In this document: in pieces, positions 8,897-17,158 of the stretch
Layout: every line of letters starts with the position of its first letter
How positions within the stretch are numbered: the first letter of the stretch is position 1
DNA from: JAXMEQ01 sp046348225
Lineage (GTDB): Bacteria > Pseudomonadota > Gammaproteobacteria > Burkholderiales > Burkholderiaceae_C
DNA length: 64,000 nucleotides
Reading direction: 5' to 3'
Assembly (NCBI GenBank): GCA_046348225.1
Contig: JAXMEQ010000007.1
Span: 186,001-250,000, forward strand
Notes under the pieces: generated by a model
Databases searched by the model: none
What the model was told of the DNA's origin: nothing
The model's input: only the letters and a program-made list of their open reading frames with translations
Translations under genes and position numbers: made by a program

Positions 8897-8930
8897 GCTC
8901 CTGATTTGATAGCGCCTCACGCAGTATCCA
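8897..8930 (+). repeat. Comamonadaceae-type short repeat, copy 1
   Basis: GCTCCTGATTTGATAGC followed by GCCTCACGCAGTAT, in the gap between two convergent genes. It shares its core with the copies at 12609, 27602, 32343, 37857, 46036, 46883 and 50847. Confidence 0.8.
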
Positions 8931-8959
8931 CGAGGGCTTCAGCGCATTTTTGCTTGAAT

Positions 8960-9784
8960 TCAGTCCACCGCACGCTGGTCGGACTGCTGCCAGGTCCAGG
9001 CCACACCCAGACCGACGGACGCGCCGGTGGTCTGGCGCACCAGCGGGCTGGCCCTGTTGGCCGCGCCACTCACTGTTTCCAGCCGCGCAAAACCGAACAG
9101 CCGCCAGTCGGGTGCGAGCGCGCGTGACGCGCTGGCCGACAGGCGCCAGGCCACCAGCCCGCTTTCGGCCTGGTAGGCCGGGCGCGTGGCGGTGGCATAG
9201 CGCGGCGCCACGCCATAGAAGGTGTCGGCCAGCTTGCGGTTGGCAAACACGGCGCTGACGCTGGTGCTGTAGCGCCAGCCACTGGCCGTGCCACGTTCAA
9301 ACTGCAGCTCGGGCTCGAACGACACCCCGCGTTGGGCGCCGCCGTCGCTCAGGTCATACACGCCGCGCACCGGCAGTTGTACGCGCCAGCGGCCACCCGC
9401 GGCCTCGCCCAGCTTCCAGGTCAGGCGCGGGCCGAACTCCATCAGCGTGCCCAGGTCGGGCATGCCGCGGCGCGCATCGATATCGTCCGCGCGGGACCCG
9501 AAGGCACCGGCCACGCCGATGTCCAGCTCCAGGTCCTGCGACTTGAAGGCCCGCAGGCCCAGCGTGTCGCGGTCGGCGCGCAGGAACTCGCCGCGGTAGA
9601 TGAACCAGGGCAGCACCAGCGCGCGGTTGACCTGCTGCTCCGCGCCCGGGTAGGCCTGCTGGCTGACGGCGCCGCCGAACAGGCCCAGCTCCCACAAGGG
9701 CAGGGCGCTGCGGTCCTGGGCGGTGGCCAGGCCCGGAAGGGCGAGCAGGGTGACGAGGGCGTAGCGATGGGGCGGCATGGGCAT
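8960..9784 (-). CDS. MipA/OmpV-family outer-membrane protein
   Basis: 274 residues with a Sec signal peptide (MPMPPHRYALVTLLALPG then LATAQ before the mature start). The mature part has alternating beta-barrel patterns and family landmarks: LWELGLFGGAVSQQAYPGA, LVLPWFIYRGEFLRADRD, a long central barrel and an aromatic C-terminal strand (LGVAWTWQQ). MipA/OmpV proteins are outer-membrane scaffold or pore-like proteins. A second ATG two codons downstream (9778) is possible. It lies 49 bases after the ECF sigma gene on the same strand, and a shared transcript is possible. Confidence 0.87.
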   Translation of the reverse strand: MPMPPHRYALVTLLALPGLATAQDRSALPLWELGLFGGAVSQQAYPGAEQQVNRALVLPWFIYRGEFLRADRDTLGLRAFKSQDLELDIGVAGAFGSRADDIDARRGMPDLGTLMEFGPRLTWKLGEAAGGRWRVQLPVRGVYDLSDGGAQRGVSFEPELQFERGTASGWRYSTSVSAVFANRKLADTFYGVAPRYATATRPAYQAESGLVAWRLSASASRALAPDWRLFGFARLETVSGAANRASPLVRQTTGASVGLGVAWTWQQSDQRAVD

Positions 9785-9833
9785 GGCGTGTCCAGAACAA
9801 AGGTGCGCGAGCTTAGCCCGCCTTGAAAGGCCC

Positions 9834-11069
9834 TCAGCGGTTGTCGGCCAGCCGCTGCGCCAGGTAGCGCCGCAGCGCGGGCTCGGCCGTGAGGGCCAGC
9901 GCCCGTGCGTAGGCCTGCGCGGCCGCGGCACGCTGGCCATCCTGGGCCAGCAGGTGGGCCTGGGCGGCCCACCAGGGCTGGTGGGTCTGCAGCGGCGCGG
10001 CGTCCATCTGCGCCAGCGCCTGCAGGCCGCGTGCCGGCGCGCCATGGGCCTGCGCCAGGGCCAGCGCCCGGCCGATCTGCGCGCCCAGGGTGGGGGCCAG
10101 CGCCAGCAGGCGGTCATACAGCACCACGATGTCATGCCAGGGCACCCGGCCGCTGCGGGCCCGGTCGCAGTGCGCGGCCTGGATCGCGGCTTCGAGCTGG
10201 AACGGGCCGGGCGCGCCCAGGGCCGAGGCACGTGCCAGCCATTGGCCGGCCCGCGCGATCAGCGCCGCGTCCCAGCGGCGGGCGTCCTGCGCGTGCAGCG
10301 GCACGAATTCGCCTTGCGCGTCCAGCCGCGCCGGGCGCCGCGCCTCGCACAGCGTCAGCAGGGCCAGCAGGCCCAGGGCTTCGGGCTCGTCGGGCAACTG
10401 GGCGGCCACCAGCGCCGCGAGGTACTGCGCTTCGGTGGCCAGGTCGGTGTGGCGGTCGTCCGGTGCATGGCCCCAGTGCAGCGCGTAGGCGGCATAGATC
10501 GCCTCCAGCACCGCATGCACGCGGTGGGGCAGCTCGTCGGCCTGCGGCGCCTCAAAGCGGATGCCGGCCAGCTTGATCTTGGCCTTGGCCCGCACCAGCC
10601 GCTTGGTCATGGCCTCGGGCGAGACCAGAAAGGCCGACGCGATGCGCGCCGCCTCGACGCCCAGCACGGTCTGCAGCATCAGCGCCGCCCGCACGCTCGC
10701 GTCGATGGACGGGTGGGCGCACACGAACATCAGGCGCAGCCGGTCGTCGGGCACGGCCTCGGGCGTCTCGGCCGGGGTGTGCTCGTCGGGCCACAGCACG
10801 GTGAGCGTGGGGTCGCTGGCCAGCCGCTGGCGGCGCGCCGCCTGCAGCAGCTGGCGTTTGGCAGCGGTCAGCAACCAGCCCTCGGGCGAGGCGGGCACGC
10901 CGTCCACCGGCCAGCGCGCCAGCGCACTGGCAAAGGCCTCGCCCAGCGCGTCTTCGGCCGCCGCGATGTCGCGCCACTGCCAGGCCAGCCAGGCCACGAG
11001 GCGGCCGTAGCTGGCCTGTGCGGCGCGGGTGGCCGCCGCGTGCGCGTCGCGCGTGTCGGGCGGCGTCAC
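9834..11069 (-). CDS. ECF42-type RNA polymerase sigma factor with C-terminal TPR-like extension
   Basis: 411 residues. Sigma region 2 lies near the N terminus (YGRLVAWLAWQWRDIAAAEDAL, written here as two pieces: YGRLVAWLAWQW and RDIAAAEDAL). Region 4 is near residues 110-165 (EAARIASAFLVSPEAMTKRL). A long helical C-terminal part (DUF6596-like) contains TPR-like pairs. ECF42 factors have this extension and sit beside YciI/DGPF proteins, as here: the YciI gene ends 4 bases upstream. No anti-sigma factor is expected; the C-terminal extension is thought to regulate activity. Confidence 0.9.
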   Translation of the reverse strand: MTPPDTRDAHAAATRAAQASYGRLVAWLAWQWRDIAAAEDALGEAFASALARWPVDGVPASPEGWLLTAAKRQLLQAARRQRLASDPTLTVLWPDEHTPAETPEAVPDDRLRLMFVCAHPSIDASVRAALMLQTVLGVEAARIASAFLVSPEAMTKRLVRAKAKIKLAGIRFEAPQADELPHRVHAVLEAIYAAYALHWGHAPDDRHTDLATEAQYLAALVAAQLPDEPEALGLLALLTLCEARRPARLDAQGEFVPLHAQDARRWDAALIARAGQWLARASALGAPGPFQLEAAIQAAHCDRARSGRVPWHDIVVLYDRLLALAPTLGAQIGRALALAQAHGAPARGLQALAQMDAAPLQTHQPWWAAQAHLLAQDGQRAAAAQAYARALALTAEPALRRYLAQRLADNR

Positions 11070-11073
11070 GGCG

Positions 11074-11430
11074 TTACTGCGGTGGCCGGGCCACCGGCCG
11101 CACCTCGGTGCTGCCGCTCAGGCTGCTGGGGCTGCGCGCGGCCCAGTGCAGGGCCTCGTCGAGCGAGGCGACGTCGATGACGACGTAACCCGCCGCCATC
11201 TCCTTGGTCTCGGCAAACGGGCCGTCCTGCACCAGGCGCTGGCCGTCGCGCACGCGCACCGTGGTGGCCGTCCAGGGCGGGGCCAGCCGGTTGCCGCCGC
11301 GCATCACGCCGGCGGCAACCAGTTCGCCCATGTAGGCCTTCCAGGGTTCCAGGGCGGCCGGGCCGCGCACCGGGTCTTCGTGCAGCTCGATCACGTCGGC
11401 CGGCTGGTTGAAAGTGATGACGAATTCCAT
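11074..11430 (-). CDS. YciI/DGPF-domain protein
   Basis: 118 residues of the YCII-related fold (MEFVITFNQPADVIELHED), with the signature DGPF inside LVQDGPFAETKEMAAGYVV. Proteins of this type are the usual partner of ECF42 sigma factors, which follow 4 bases downstream on the same transcript. The enzymatic role is not established. A ferredoxin-like alpha-beta dimer with a His-Asp pair is known for the fold. Confidence 0.9.
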   Translation of the reverse strand: MEFVITFNQPADVIELHEDPVRGPAALEPWKAYMGELVAAGVMRGGNRLAPPWTATTVRVRDGQRLVQDGPFAETKEMAAGYVVIDVASLDEALHWAARSPSSLSGSTEVRPVARPPQ

Positions 11431-11452
11431 GGCGTTCTCCTTGTGTCGGGTT

Positions 11453-12484
11453 TCAATGCCAAGGCTTCAGGACGAGTTTGCCCGAAGTCTGGCGCGCTTC
11501 CATCTGGCGGTGGGCCTGCTCGGCCTGGGCCAGCGGCAGGGTGTGCAGGGCGGGCGGCCGGATCGCGCCCGACGCGACCGCGTCGACCAGTTCGCCCAGA
11601 GCCGCGCCTGCGGCCTGCGGCCGCGCCATGAACCAGCCGCCGATGTTGAAGGCAGTGAGCGATTGGTTGGGCGCCGGCGCGTAGAAAAAATGGTCCAGCG
11701 TGGTGGCGTCGAGCCGGGCGGGCTGGCCGCTGGCGGCACCGAACACCACGGCCCGGCCAAACGGGGCGAGCGCGCGCAGGCCCTCGGCCAGCAGCGGCCC
11801 GCCACCCGACTCCAGCAGCACGTCCACACCGCGGCCCTGTGTTGCTTGGTGCACCTCGTCGGCCCAGCCGTCGCGGCTGTAGTCCACCGCCACGTGGGCG
11901 CCGAGCGCTAGCGCGAGGTCGGCCTTGGCCCGGGTGCTGGCCGCGGCCACCACCAGACCAGCGCCCAGGTGCCGCGCCAGTTGCACCAGATAGCTGCCCA
12001 CGGCACCGGCGGCCGCCGGCACCAGCACCGCGTCACCCGGTTGCAGGTGCGCCGATTCCTTGAGCAGCAGCATGGCCGTGCCGCCGGCAATGATCAGCGC
12101 GCAGGCCTGGTCGGCGCTCAGCCCCGGCGGCAGCGGGTTGACCTGCGGCGCGAACGCTAGCGCGTACTGCGCATAGCCGCCCTGGCCATCGCCACCCACG
12201 AGTGCAAACACTGGCTGGCCTTCGGCCAGCTGCGTCACACCCTCGCCCAGCGCGGCCACAGTGCCAGCGACTTCACCGCCCGGCACAAACGGCAGCGCGG
12301 TGGGAAAGGGGTAGGCGTCGCCCCGGCGGCGCTTGATGTCCGAGAAATTGACGGACGCCGATTCGACGCGGATCAACACCTGGCCGGGGCCCGGCTGCGG
12401 CACGGGCACGGTTTCGAGCCGGAGCTGGTCCGGCCCACCCTGGTGGCGGGCGCGCACAGCCTGCATGGTTCTGGGCAATGACAT
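11453..12484 (-). CDS. NADPH:quinone oxidoreductase-like zinc-independent MDR protein
   Basis: 343 residues of the medium-chain dehydrogenase/reductase superfamily: MQAVRARHQGGPDQLRLE, ESASVNFSDIKRRRG, PFVPGGEVAGTV and a Rossmann domain (VLVPAAAGAVGSYLVQLA). It lacks the structural zinc Cys cluster, as in quinone oxidoreductases. The start at 12484 is preferred over an upstream in-frame ATG at 12565 because AAGGAG lies just before it. It is the last gene before the ECF42/YciI pair on the same strand. Its substrate is unknown. Confidence 0.87.
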   Translation of the reverse strand: MSLPRTMQAVRARHQGGPDQLRLETVPVPQPGPGQVLIRVESASVNFSDIKRRRGDAYPFPTALPFVPGGEVAGTVAALGEGVTQLAEGQPVFALVGGDGQGGYAQYALAFAPQVNPLPPGLSADQACALIIAGGTAMLLLKESAHLQPGDAVLVPAAAGAVGSYLVQLARHLGAGLVVAAASTRAKADLALALGAHVAVDYSRDGWADEVHQATQGRGVDVLLESGGGPLLAEGLRALAPFGRAVVFGAASGQPARLDATTLDHFFYAPAPNQSLTAFNIGGWFMARPQAAGAALGELVDAVASGAIRPPALHTLPLAQAEQAHRQMEARQTSGKLVLKPWH

Positions 12485-12608
12485 GGGGACTCCTTGGCAA
12501 TTCATGGCGGCGCCGCACCGCGCGGCACCTGTGCATGGATGCGCGAGTCGGCCCGGAACGGACACGAAGTGCAGATGTCATGAAAAAATGGCTGTAGCCC
12601 GCATGCAA

Positions 12609-12637
12609 GCTGCGTGAAATGCTATCAAAAACATAGC
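12609..12637 (-). repeat. Comamonadaceae-type short repeat, copy 2
   Basis: Minus-strand orientation, reading GCTATGTTTTTGATAGC then ATTTCACGCAGC. It sits in the 246-bp gap between the divergent quinone oxidoreductase and AhpD-like genes. Confidence 0.7.
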
Positions 12638-12730
12638 GGGCGCGCCTGGTGCTGGTTGTCTGCGCCCAATAGTCTCGTCATCCTGACCTGCATCAAGGCG
12701 CACCGCGCAGGTGGGCGCCAAACTGCGGGC

Positions 12731-13090
12731 ATGAGCACGTTTGACCACACCGGCCTGATCCAAAGCATCAACGAAGGCATGGCCCCCCTTCGCAAATCCC
12801 AACCCGACGCCATGCAAGGCTTCGGCCAGCTGGCCAAGGCCTCAATGGCCGAAGGCGCGCTGAGCACCAGGCACAAGGAGCTGATGGCGCTGGCCATTGG
12901 CATCACGCAGCACTGCTCGGGCTGCATCGCCTTTCACGTGAAGGCGCTGCACAAACTGGGCTGTACGCGTGCCGAACTGGACGAGATGTTGGCGGTTTGC
13001 GTCTACATGGGTGGCGGCCCGGCACTGATGTACGCGGCCGAGACCGTCAAGGCCTGGGAGGCCATGGTGCCTGCGATGCCCGTGGCCTGA
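12731..13090 (+). CDS. Carboxymuconolactone decarboxylase/AhpD-like protein
   Basis: 119 residues, MSTFDHTGLI at the N terminus. The AhpD-like core is complete: RHKELMALAIGITQHCSGC, with the redox CxxC and following His (CIAFHV), then ELDEMLAVCVYMGGGPALMY. Proteins of this family act as alkylhydroperoxidase-type thiol reductants. An upstream in-frame ATG at 12614 would add 39 unconserved-looking residues, so 12731 is chosen. Confidence 0.88.
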   Translation: MSTFDHTGLIQSINEGMAPLRKSQPDAMQGFGQLAKASMAEGALSTRHKELMALAIGITQHCSGCIAFHVKALHKLGCTRAELDEMLAVCVYMGGGPALMYAAETVKAWEAMVPAMPVA

Positions 13091-13255
13091 ACTATCATTG
13101 CGACCCATGTTCTCCCGCCAATCGCCCCCCGCTTCCAGCCTGTGACCGGCGCGCCCTGAGGCGCCCGCAGGTGCTGCCTGGCCTGATGCGCCAGCGCAGC
13201 CTGGACTGTTGCACCCGCGCCTGCGTGGCCCCGGGTGCCTTTGTGGGGAATTTTC

Positions 13256-14146
13256 GTGAATCAATCCTTTTCGTCCGCCCTGGCCTGGGGCGGTGTGGTG
13301 CTGGCTGGCGTGTTGTGGGGTGGCGGTGCGCTGGTGGCGCACGGCCTGCTGGGGCTGGGCATGTCGGCCTTGTCGCTGTCGCTCGCGCGGTTTGCGCTGG
13401 GCCTGCCCTTGCTGTGGTGGTGGCATGCGCGCCAGCCGGACGCGCAGGGGGCCTGGGCGGCGCTGCCGACGCGCCAGCGGTGGCTGGTGCTGGGCACCGG
13501 CGTGGCCATGGCGCTGAACGTGAGCTGCTGGTTTGCCGCCATTGGCTTGATGGGCGCAACGCTCCCGACCGTCATTTCCATCTGTTGTGCGCCGCTGTTG
13601 GTGGCGCTGGTGTCGGTGCTGCGCGGCTACGAACGCGCCACGCCGCGCCTGCTGCTCGCGTTGTGGGTCGCATTGGCCGGCGTGGTGCTGATCGTGCGGC
13701 CTGCCGACGGTTGGGCGCTGCCGGCGGGCCACGGGCTGGGGGTGGTGCTGTCATTGGCCTCGGCCGCTTTGCAGGCGGCGGTGGTGCTGGCCAATGCGCG
13801 CATGCCGGCCGGCCTGTCGCCCGTCACGGCGTCGGCCTGGGGCATGACGGCGGCCGCCCTGTGCATGGCGCTGCTGGTGCTGCCGCAGGGCATCACCTGG
13901 CCGCAGGGCGCCGCGGCCTGGCTGGGGGTGCTGTACACCGGTGTGGTGACCACGTCGGTGGCCTACCTGGTGTTTTCCTGGGGGGCGCGGCGCCTCTCGC
14001 CCACCGCGGCGGGGCTGGGCATTCTGGTGGAGCCGCTGGCCACGGCCCTGCTGGCGGCCTGGCTGCTGGCGCAGCCGCTCACGGCCCTGCAGTGGTTGGG
14101 CGGGGGCCTGCTGGGGCTGGCGCTGCTGGCGATGGCGCGGCGTTGA
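13256..14146 (+). CDS. EamA/DMT-family transporter
   Basis: 296 residues with ten predicted transmembrane helices in two EamA repeats, the first starting ALAWGGVVLAGVLWGGGALV and the second around HGLGVVLSLASAALQAAVVL. The GTG at 13256 is preferred over one seven codons earlier because GGGGA precedes it at normal spacing. Members export amino acids or other metabolites; the substrate is unknown. The last 68 bases overlap the end of the convergent SulP gene. Confidence 0.87.
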   Translation: MNQSFSSALAWGGVVLAGVLWGGGALVAHGLLGLGMSALSLSLARFALGLPLLWWWHARQPDAQGAWAALPTRQRWLVLGTGVAMALNVSCWFAAIGLMGATLPTVISICCAPLLVALVSVLRGYERATPRLLLALWVALAGVVLIVRPADGWALPAGHGLGVVLSLASAALQAAVVLANARMPAGLSPVTASAWGMTAAALCMALLVLPQGITWPQGAAAWLGVLYTGVVTTSVAYLVFSWGARRLSPTAAGLGILVEPLATALLAAWLLAQPLTALQWLGGGLLGLALLAMARR

Positions 14147-15848
14147 GGGCAGCACCGGCCGCCTGCTCGAATGCCTCGTGGGTGCTCATGCACACCTTGC
14201 CCTGCAGGCGCTGGCCCAGCTCGGTACCGCGCAGCCGGTCCATCACCGGGCCCTTGACCTCGGCCAGCGTGAACTCGATGCCCCGCGCGGCCAGGTTGCG
14301 CTCCATCTGGGTCAACACGCCGAGCGCGGTGGCATCGATCTGGTTGATGGCCGAGCAGATCAGCACCACCCGGCGCACGGAGGCGTCGCGTGCCAGCAGG
14401 GCCTCGATGCGGTCTTCCACCACCGTGGCATTGGCGAAGAACAGGCTTTCGTCGACCCGCACGGCCAGCAGGCCGGGCACGGTCTGCACCGCGTAACGCT
14501 CCACGTTGCGAAAGTGCTGCGTGCCCGGCAGGCGGCCCACCACCGCGATATGCGGGTGGGTGTTGCGCCAGACGATGGTGCCCAGCGAGAGCATCACCCC
14601 CAGCAGGATGCCCGCCTCGACGCCCAACAGCACCACACCGCCGGCCGTGGCCAGCAGCGACAGGGCATCGGCGCGGTCGTAGTGCCAGGCGTGGCGCAAC
14701 GTGTCCAGGTCGATCAGTGATGTGACCGCGACGATGATGGTGGCCGCGAGAACCGCATGGGGCAGGTAAAAGAACCAGCCGGTCAGCGCGGCGATCACCA
14801 CGGCCATCAGCACGGCCGAGATCACACCGGCCAGTGGTGTCTGCGCGCCTGCGGCAAAGTTGACGACCGAGCGCGCGAATCCGCCTGTCACCGGGTAGCC
14901 ACCCGACAGGGCACTGGCCACATTGGCCGCGCCCAGGCCCAGCAGCTCGCGGTTGGGTGTGATGCGTTGCTGCCGCTTGAGCGCGAGTGATTGCGCCACC
15001 GACACGCTCTCGACAAAACCGACCAGCGAAATCAGCAGCGCCGGCAGCCACAGCTGACCCAGCGTGCCCATGCTGGGCATGGGCAGGCTTGGCTGGGGCA
15101 GGCCCTGTGGCACCGCACCGACCACACTCACGCCGACCGACTGGTCCAGCCGCAGCAGGCCGACCACGGCGGTCGATGCGATCACGGCCACCATCGGCGC
15201 CAGCTTGGCCAGCAGGTCGGCCGTCCTGGCGCCAAGACCGATGTACTCCAGCGCGCGCGCCATGTAGCGGCGTGCCGCCCACAGAAACAGCAGGCTGGCC
15301 AGGCCAATGGCCAATGTGACCGGTTGGGTCTGGGGCAGTGCCGTGGCCAAGCCGTGCAGCACCTGCAGCACGTCGCTGCCTGCGACCTTCACGCCCAGAA
15401 TGTGTTTGAGCTGGCCCACCGCAATCAGCACGGCCGAGCCGGTGATGAACCCGCTGATAACCGGGTGGCTCAGGAAATACGCCAGAAACCCCAGTCGCAG
15501 CGCACCGAAGGCCAGCAGCATCACGCCCGACAGCAGCGACAACTGCATCGCCAGTGCCACGTACTCGGTCGAGCCCGCGGCGGCCAGCGGCTGCAGTGCG
15601 CTGGCCGTCATGAGCGAGGCCACCGCCACCGGGCCCACGGCCAGCGTCATGCTGGAGCCCAGCAGCGCGTAGGCGATGATTGGCAGGATGCTGGCGTACA
15701 GCCCCACCTCGGGTGGCAGCCCGGCCAGTAGCGCATAGGCCAGGCTTTGCGGGATCAGCATCACCGTGACGATGACACCGGCGGTGAGGTCACCGGCGAA
15801 CCAGGCCGGCCGGTAGTGGCGCAACCAGTCAGGCAGCCAGCGCATCAT
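14079..15848 (-). CDS. SulP-family anion permease with C-terminal STAS domain
   Basis: 589 residues: MMRWLPDWLRHYRPAWFAGD, then the SulP core (GVIVTVMLIPQSLAYALLAG, GLYASILPIIAYALLGSS) with 10-14 membrane helices. A cytoplasmic STAS domain follows from about residue 440 (VRVDESLFFANATVVEDRI, SAINQIDATALGVL). It transports sulfate or a related anion. The start overlaps the stop of the YeeE/YedE gene (ATGATG) and belongs to a four-gene transcript led by a BigR-like repressor, so a thiosulfate or sulfite substrate is plausible (inference). The Ala/Pro-rich tail overlaps the convergent transporter gene. Confidence 0.93.
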   Translation of the reverse strand: MMRWLPDWLRHYRPAWFAGDLTAGVIVTVMLIPQSLAYALLAGLPPEVGLYASILPIIAYALLGSSMTLAVGPVAVASLMTASALQPLAAAGSTEYVALAMQLSLLSGVMLLAFGALRLGFLAYFLSHPVISGFITGSAVLIAVGQLKHILGVKVAGSDVLQVLHGLATALPQTQPVTLAIGLASLLFLWAARRYMARALEYIGLGARTADLLAKLAPMVAVIASTAVVGLLRLDQSVGVSVVGAVPQGLPQPSLPMPSMGTLGQLWLPALLISLVGFVESVSVAQSLALKRQQRITPNRELLGLGAANVASALSGGYPVTGGFARSVVNFAAGAQTPLAGVISAVLMAVVIAALTGWFFYLPHAVLAATIIVAVTSLIDLDTLRHAWHYDRADALSLLATAGGVVLLGVEAGILLGVMLSLGTIVWRNTHPHIAVVGRLPGTQHFRNVERYAVQTVPGLLAVRVDESLFFANATVVEDRIEALLARDASVRRVVLICSAINQIDATALGVLTQMERNLAARGIEFTLAEVKGPVMDRLRGTELGQRLQGKVCMSTHEAFEQAAGAALNAAPSPAAPAPAGPRPTTAGP

Positions 15849-16270
15849 GTGCCCGCTTGGCGACGCTCCAGCAGTTCGAACACCGCCATGCCGGCGAGCA
15901 TGGCGATCACGAACACCACAGCTTTGGGCTGGCCCGCGCCGAGCGACACCAGCGCCGGGCCCGGGCAGAAGCCCGCCAGACCCCAGCCCGCGCCGAATAC
16001 CAGGCCACCCACCACCAGGCGGCGGTCGATGTCGTTCGACTTGGGCAGGTGCAACGCGCCGCCCAGGAAGGTGCGGGTGCGCTTCCTGGCGATGGCAAAC
16101 GCGAACACGCCCACCAGGATGGCGCCACCCATCACCAGCGCGAGCGACGGGTCCCACGGGCCAAACAGGTCGAGGAAGCCAATCACCTTGCCCGGATCGG
16201 TCATGCCCGAGAGGATCAGGCCGATGCCGAACAGCAGGCCCACGGCGAATTCAGTGATGCGATGTTGCAT
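15845..16270 (-). CDS. YeeE/YedE (DUF6691)-type sulfur transport half-protein
   Basis: 141 residues with about four membrane helices, starting MQHRITEFAVGLLFGIGLIL. The family motif GMTDPGKVIGFLDLFGPWDP is clear, as is GAGWGLAGFCPGPALVSLG, which carries the conserved Cys. Paired with the gene upstream it makes a YeeE/YedE-like channel for thiosulfate or related sulfur compounds. It is translationally coupled to sulP and 27 bases after the partner gene. Confidence 0.9.
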   Translation of the reverse strand: MQHRITEFAVGLLFGIGLILSGMTDPGKVIGFLDLFGPWDPSLALVMGGAILVGVFAFAIARKRTRTFLGGALHLPKSNDIDRRLVVGGLVFGAGWGLAGFCPGPALVSLGAGQPKAVVFVIAMLAGMAVFELLERRQAGT

Positions 16271-16297
16271 GGGGTATTCCTGGAACGGTGGTTCGAC

Positions 16298-16729
16298 TCA
16301 TGAGAAAGCGTGGCGAGCCAAATAGACGGTGACAAAGCCCGCGCCCATGAAGGCCAGTGTGGCCACCAGCGAACGCGGCGACAGGCGCGACAGGCCGCAC
16401 ACCCCGTGGCCGCTGGTGCAGCCCGAGCCGTAGCGGGTGCCCACACCGACCAGCAGGCCGGCGATGACCAGCGTGCCCCAGCCGGCGTCAATGCGCGGCG
16501 CGGTCGGGCCGGCCACCGCGAAGTACAGCAGCGGTGCCGCCAGCAGCCCGGCGAGGAAGGCCAGGCGCCAGGCTGTGTCGCCTTGGGACGGCCGCAACAG
16601 GCCGCCCAGAATGCTGCTGATGCCCAGGATGCGGCCGTTCACCAGAATGAACAGCGCCGAAGCCAGGCCCAGCAAAATGCCACCGGCCAGCGAAGCCCAC
16701 GGCGTGAAATGGGTCCAGTCAATGGTCAT
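16298..16729 (-). CDS. YeeE/YedE-type sulfur transport half-protein
   Basis: 143 residues from MTIDWTHFTPWASLAGGILL. The signature RYGSGCTSGHGVCGLSRLS places it in the YeeE/YedE thiosulfate-transport family, where the Cys residues are thought to relay the sulfur compound. The start at 16729 overlaps the end of the repressor gene by 11 bases and is preferred over one eight codons earlier. It forms the first half of the channel completed by the next gene. Confidence 0.9.
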   Translation of the reverse strand: MTIDWTHFTPWASLAGGILLGLASALFILVNGRILGISSILGGLLRPSQGDTAWRLAFLAGLLAAPLLYFAVAGPTAPRIDAGWGTLVIAGLLVGVGTRYGSGCTSGHGVCGLSRLSPRSLVATLAFMGAGFVTVYLARHAFS

Positions 16730-17057
16730 GGCGCTTGCTCCTTGGGTTGCCACAAAACTGTGTGTAGAGAACGTTCAGTACCGCCAGGGTCTGCGGGCTG
16801 GCGATGCTGTAGTAGATGTTTTTTCCGTCGCGCCGGGTGTTGACCAGCCCTTCGTCGCGCAGCACGCCCAGCTGCTGGGACAGGGTGGGTTGCAGGATGC
16901 CGACCATCGCCTCCAGCTCGCCCACCCGCTGTTCCCCCTGGGTCAGCTGGCACAGCAGCAGCAGCCGGTCGGGGTTGGACAGCACCTTCATGAGCCGGCT
17001 GGCGGCGTCAGCCGACTGGCGCAGGACGTCGATGTCCATCACAGTGTCGGTTGGCAT
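16719..17057 (-). CDS. bigR: BigR/SqrR-like ArsR-family persulfide-sensing repressor
   Basis: 112 residues of the ArsR winged-helix family: VLSNPDRLLLLCQL, then the recognition helix LQPTLSQQLGVLRDEGLV and the wing RRDGKNIYYSI. Two Cys, at residues 36 and 102, have the same 66-residue spacing as the persulfide-sensing pair of SqrR/BigR (Cys41/Cys107 in SqrR). AGGAG precedes the ATG. It leads the yeeE/yedE-sulP transcript and is divergent from a metallo-beta-lactamase-fold gene, the standard BigR arrangement. Reactive sulfur should link the Cys pair and release the operator. Confidence 0.85.
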   Translation of the reverse strand: MPTDTVMDIDVLRQSADAASRLMKVLSNPDRLLLLCQLTQGEQRVGELEAMVGILQPTLSQQLGVLRDEGLVNTRRDGKNIYYSIASPQTLAVLNVLYTQFCGNPRSKRHDH

Positions 17058-17085
17058 GCGGGGCTCCTGTTCAGTTAACTCGACG

Positions 17086-17124
17086 ATAGTCTATTGATTA
17101 ACAATATATTTGTCAATATACTAT
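17086..17124. promoter_or_regulatory. BigR-type operator with two opposed promoters
   Basis: This AT-rich stretch has outer arms ATAGTCTATTGA (17086-17097) and TCAATATACTAT (17113-17124), complementary at 11 of 12 positions, and inner dyads TATTG/CAATA and TATATT/AATATA. On the plus strand TTGATT (17094-17099) and TATACT (17117-17122) are 17 bases apart. On the minus strand TTGACA (17116-17111) and TAGACT (17093-17088) are also 17 apart. Both promoters therefore lie inside one operator and would be repressed together. Confidence 0.75.
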
Positions 17125-17158
17125 TCGCGTTGAAACCAATAAACGCCAAGGAGCGTCC

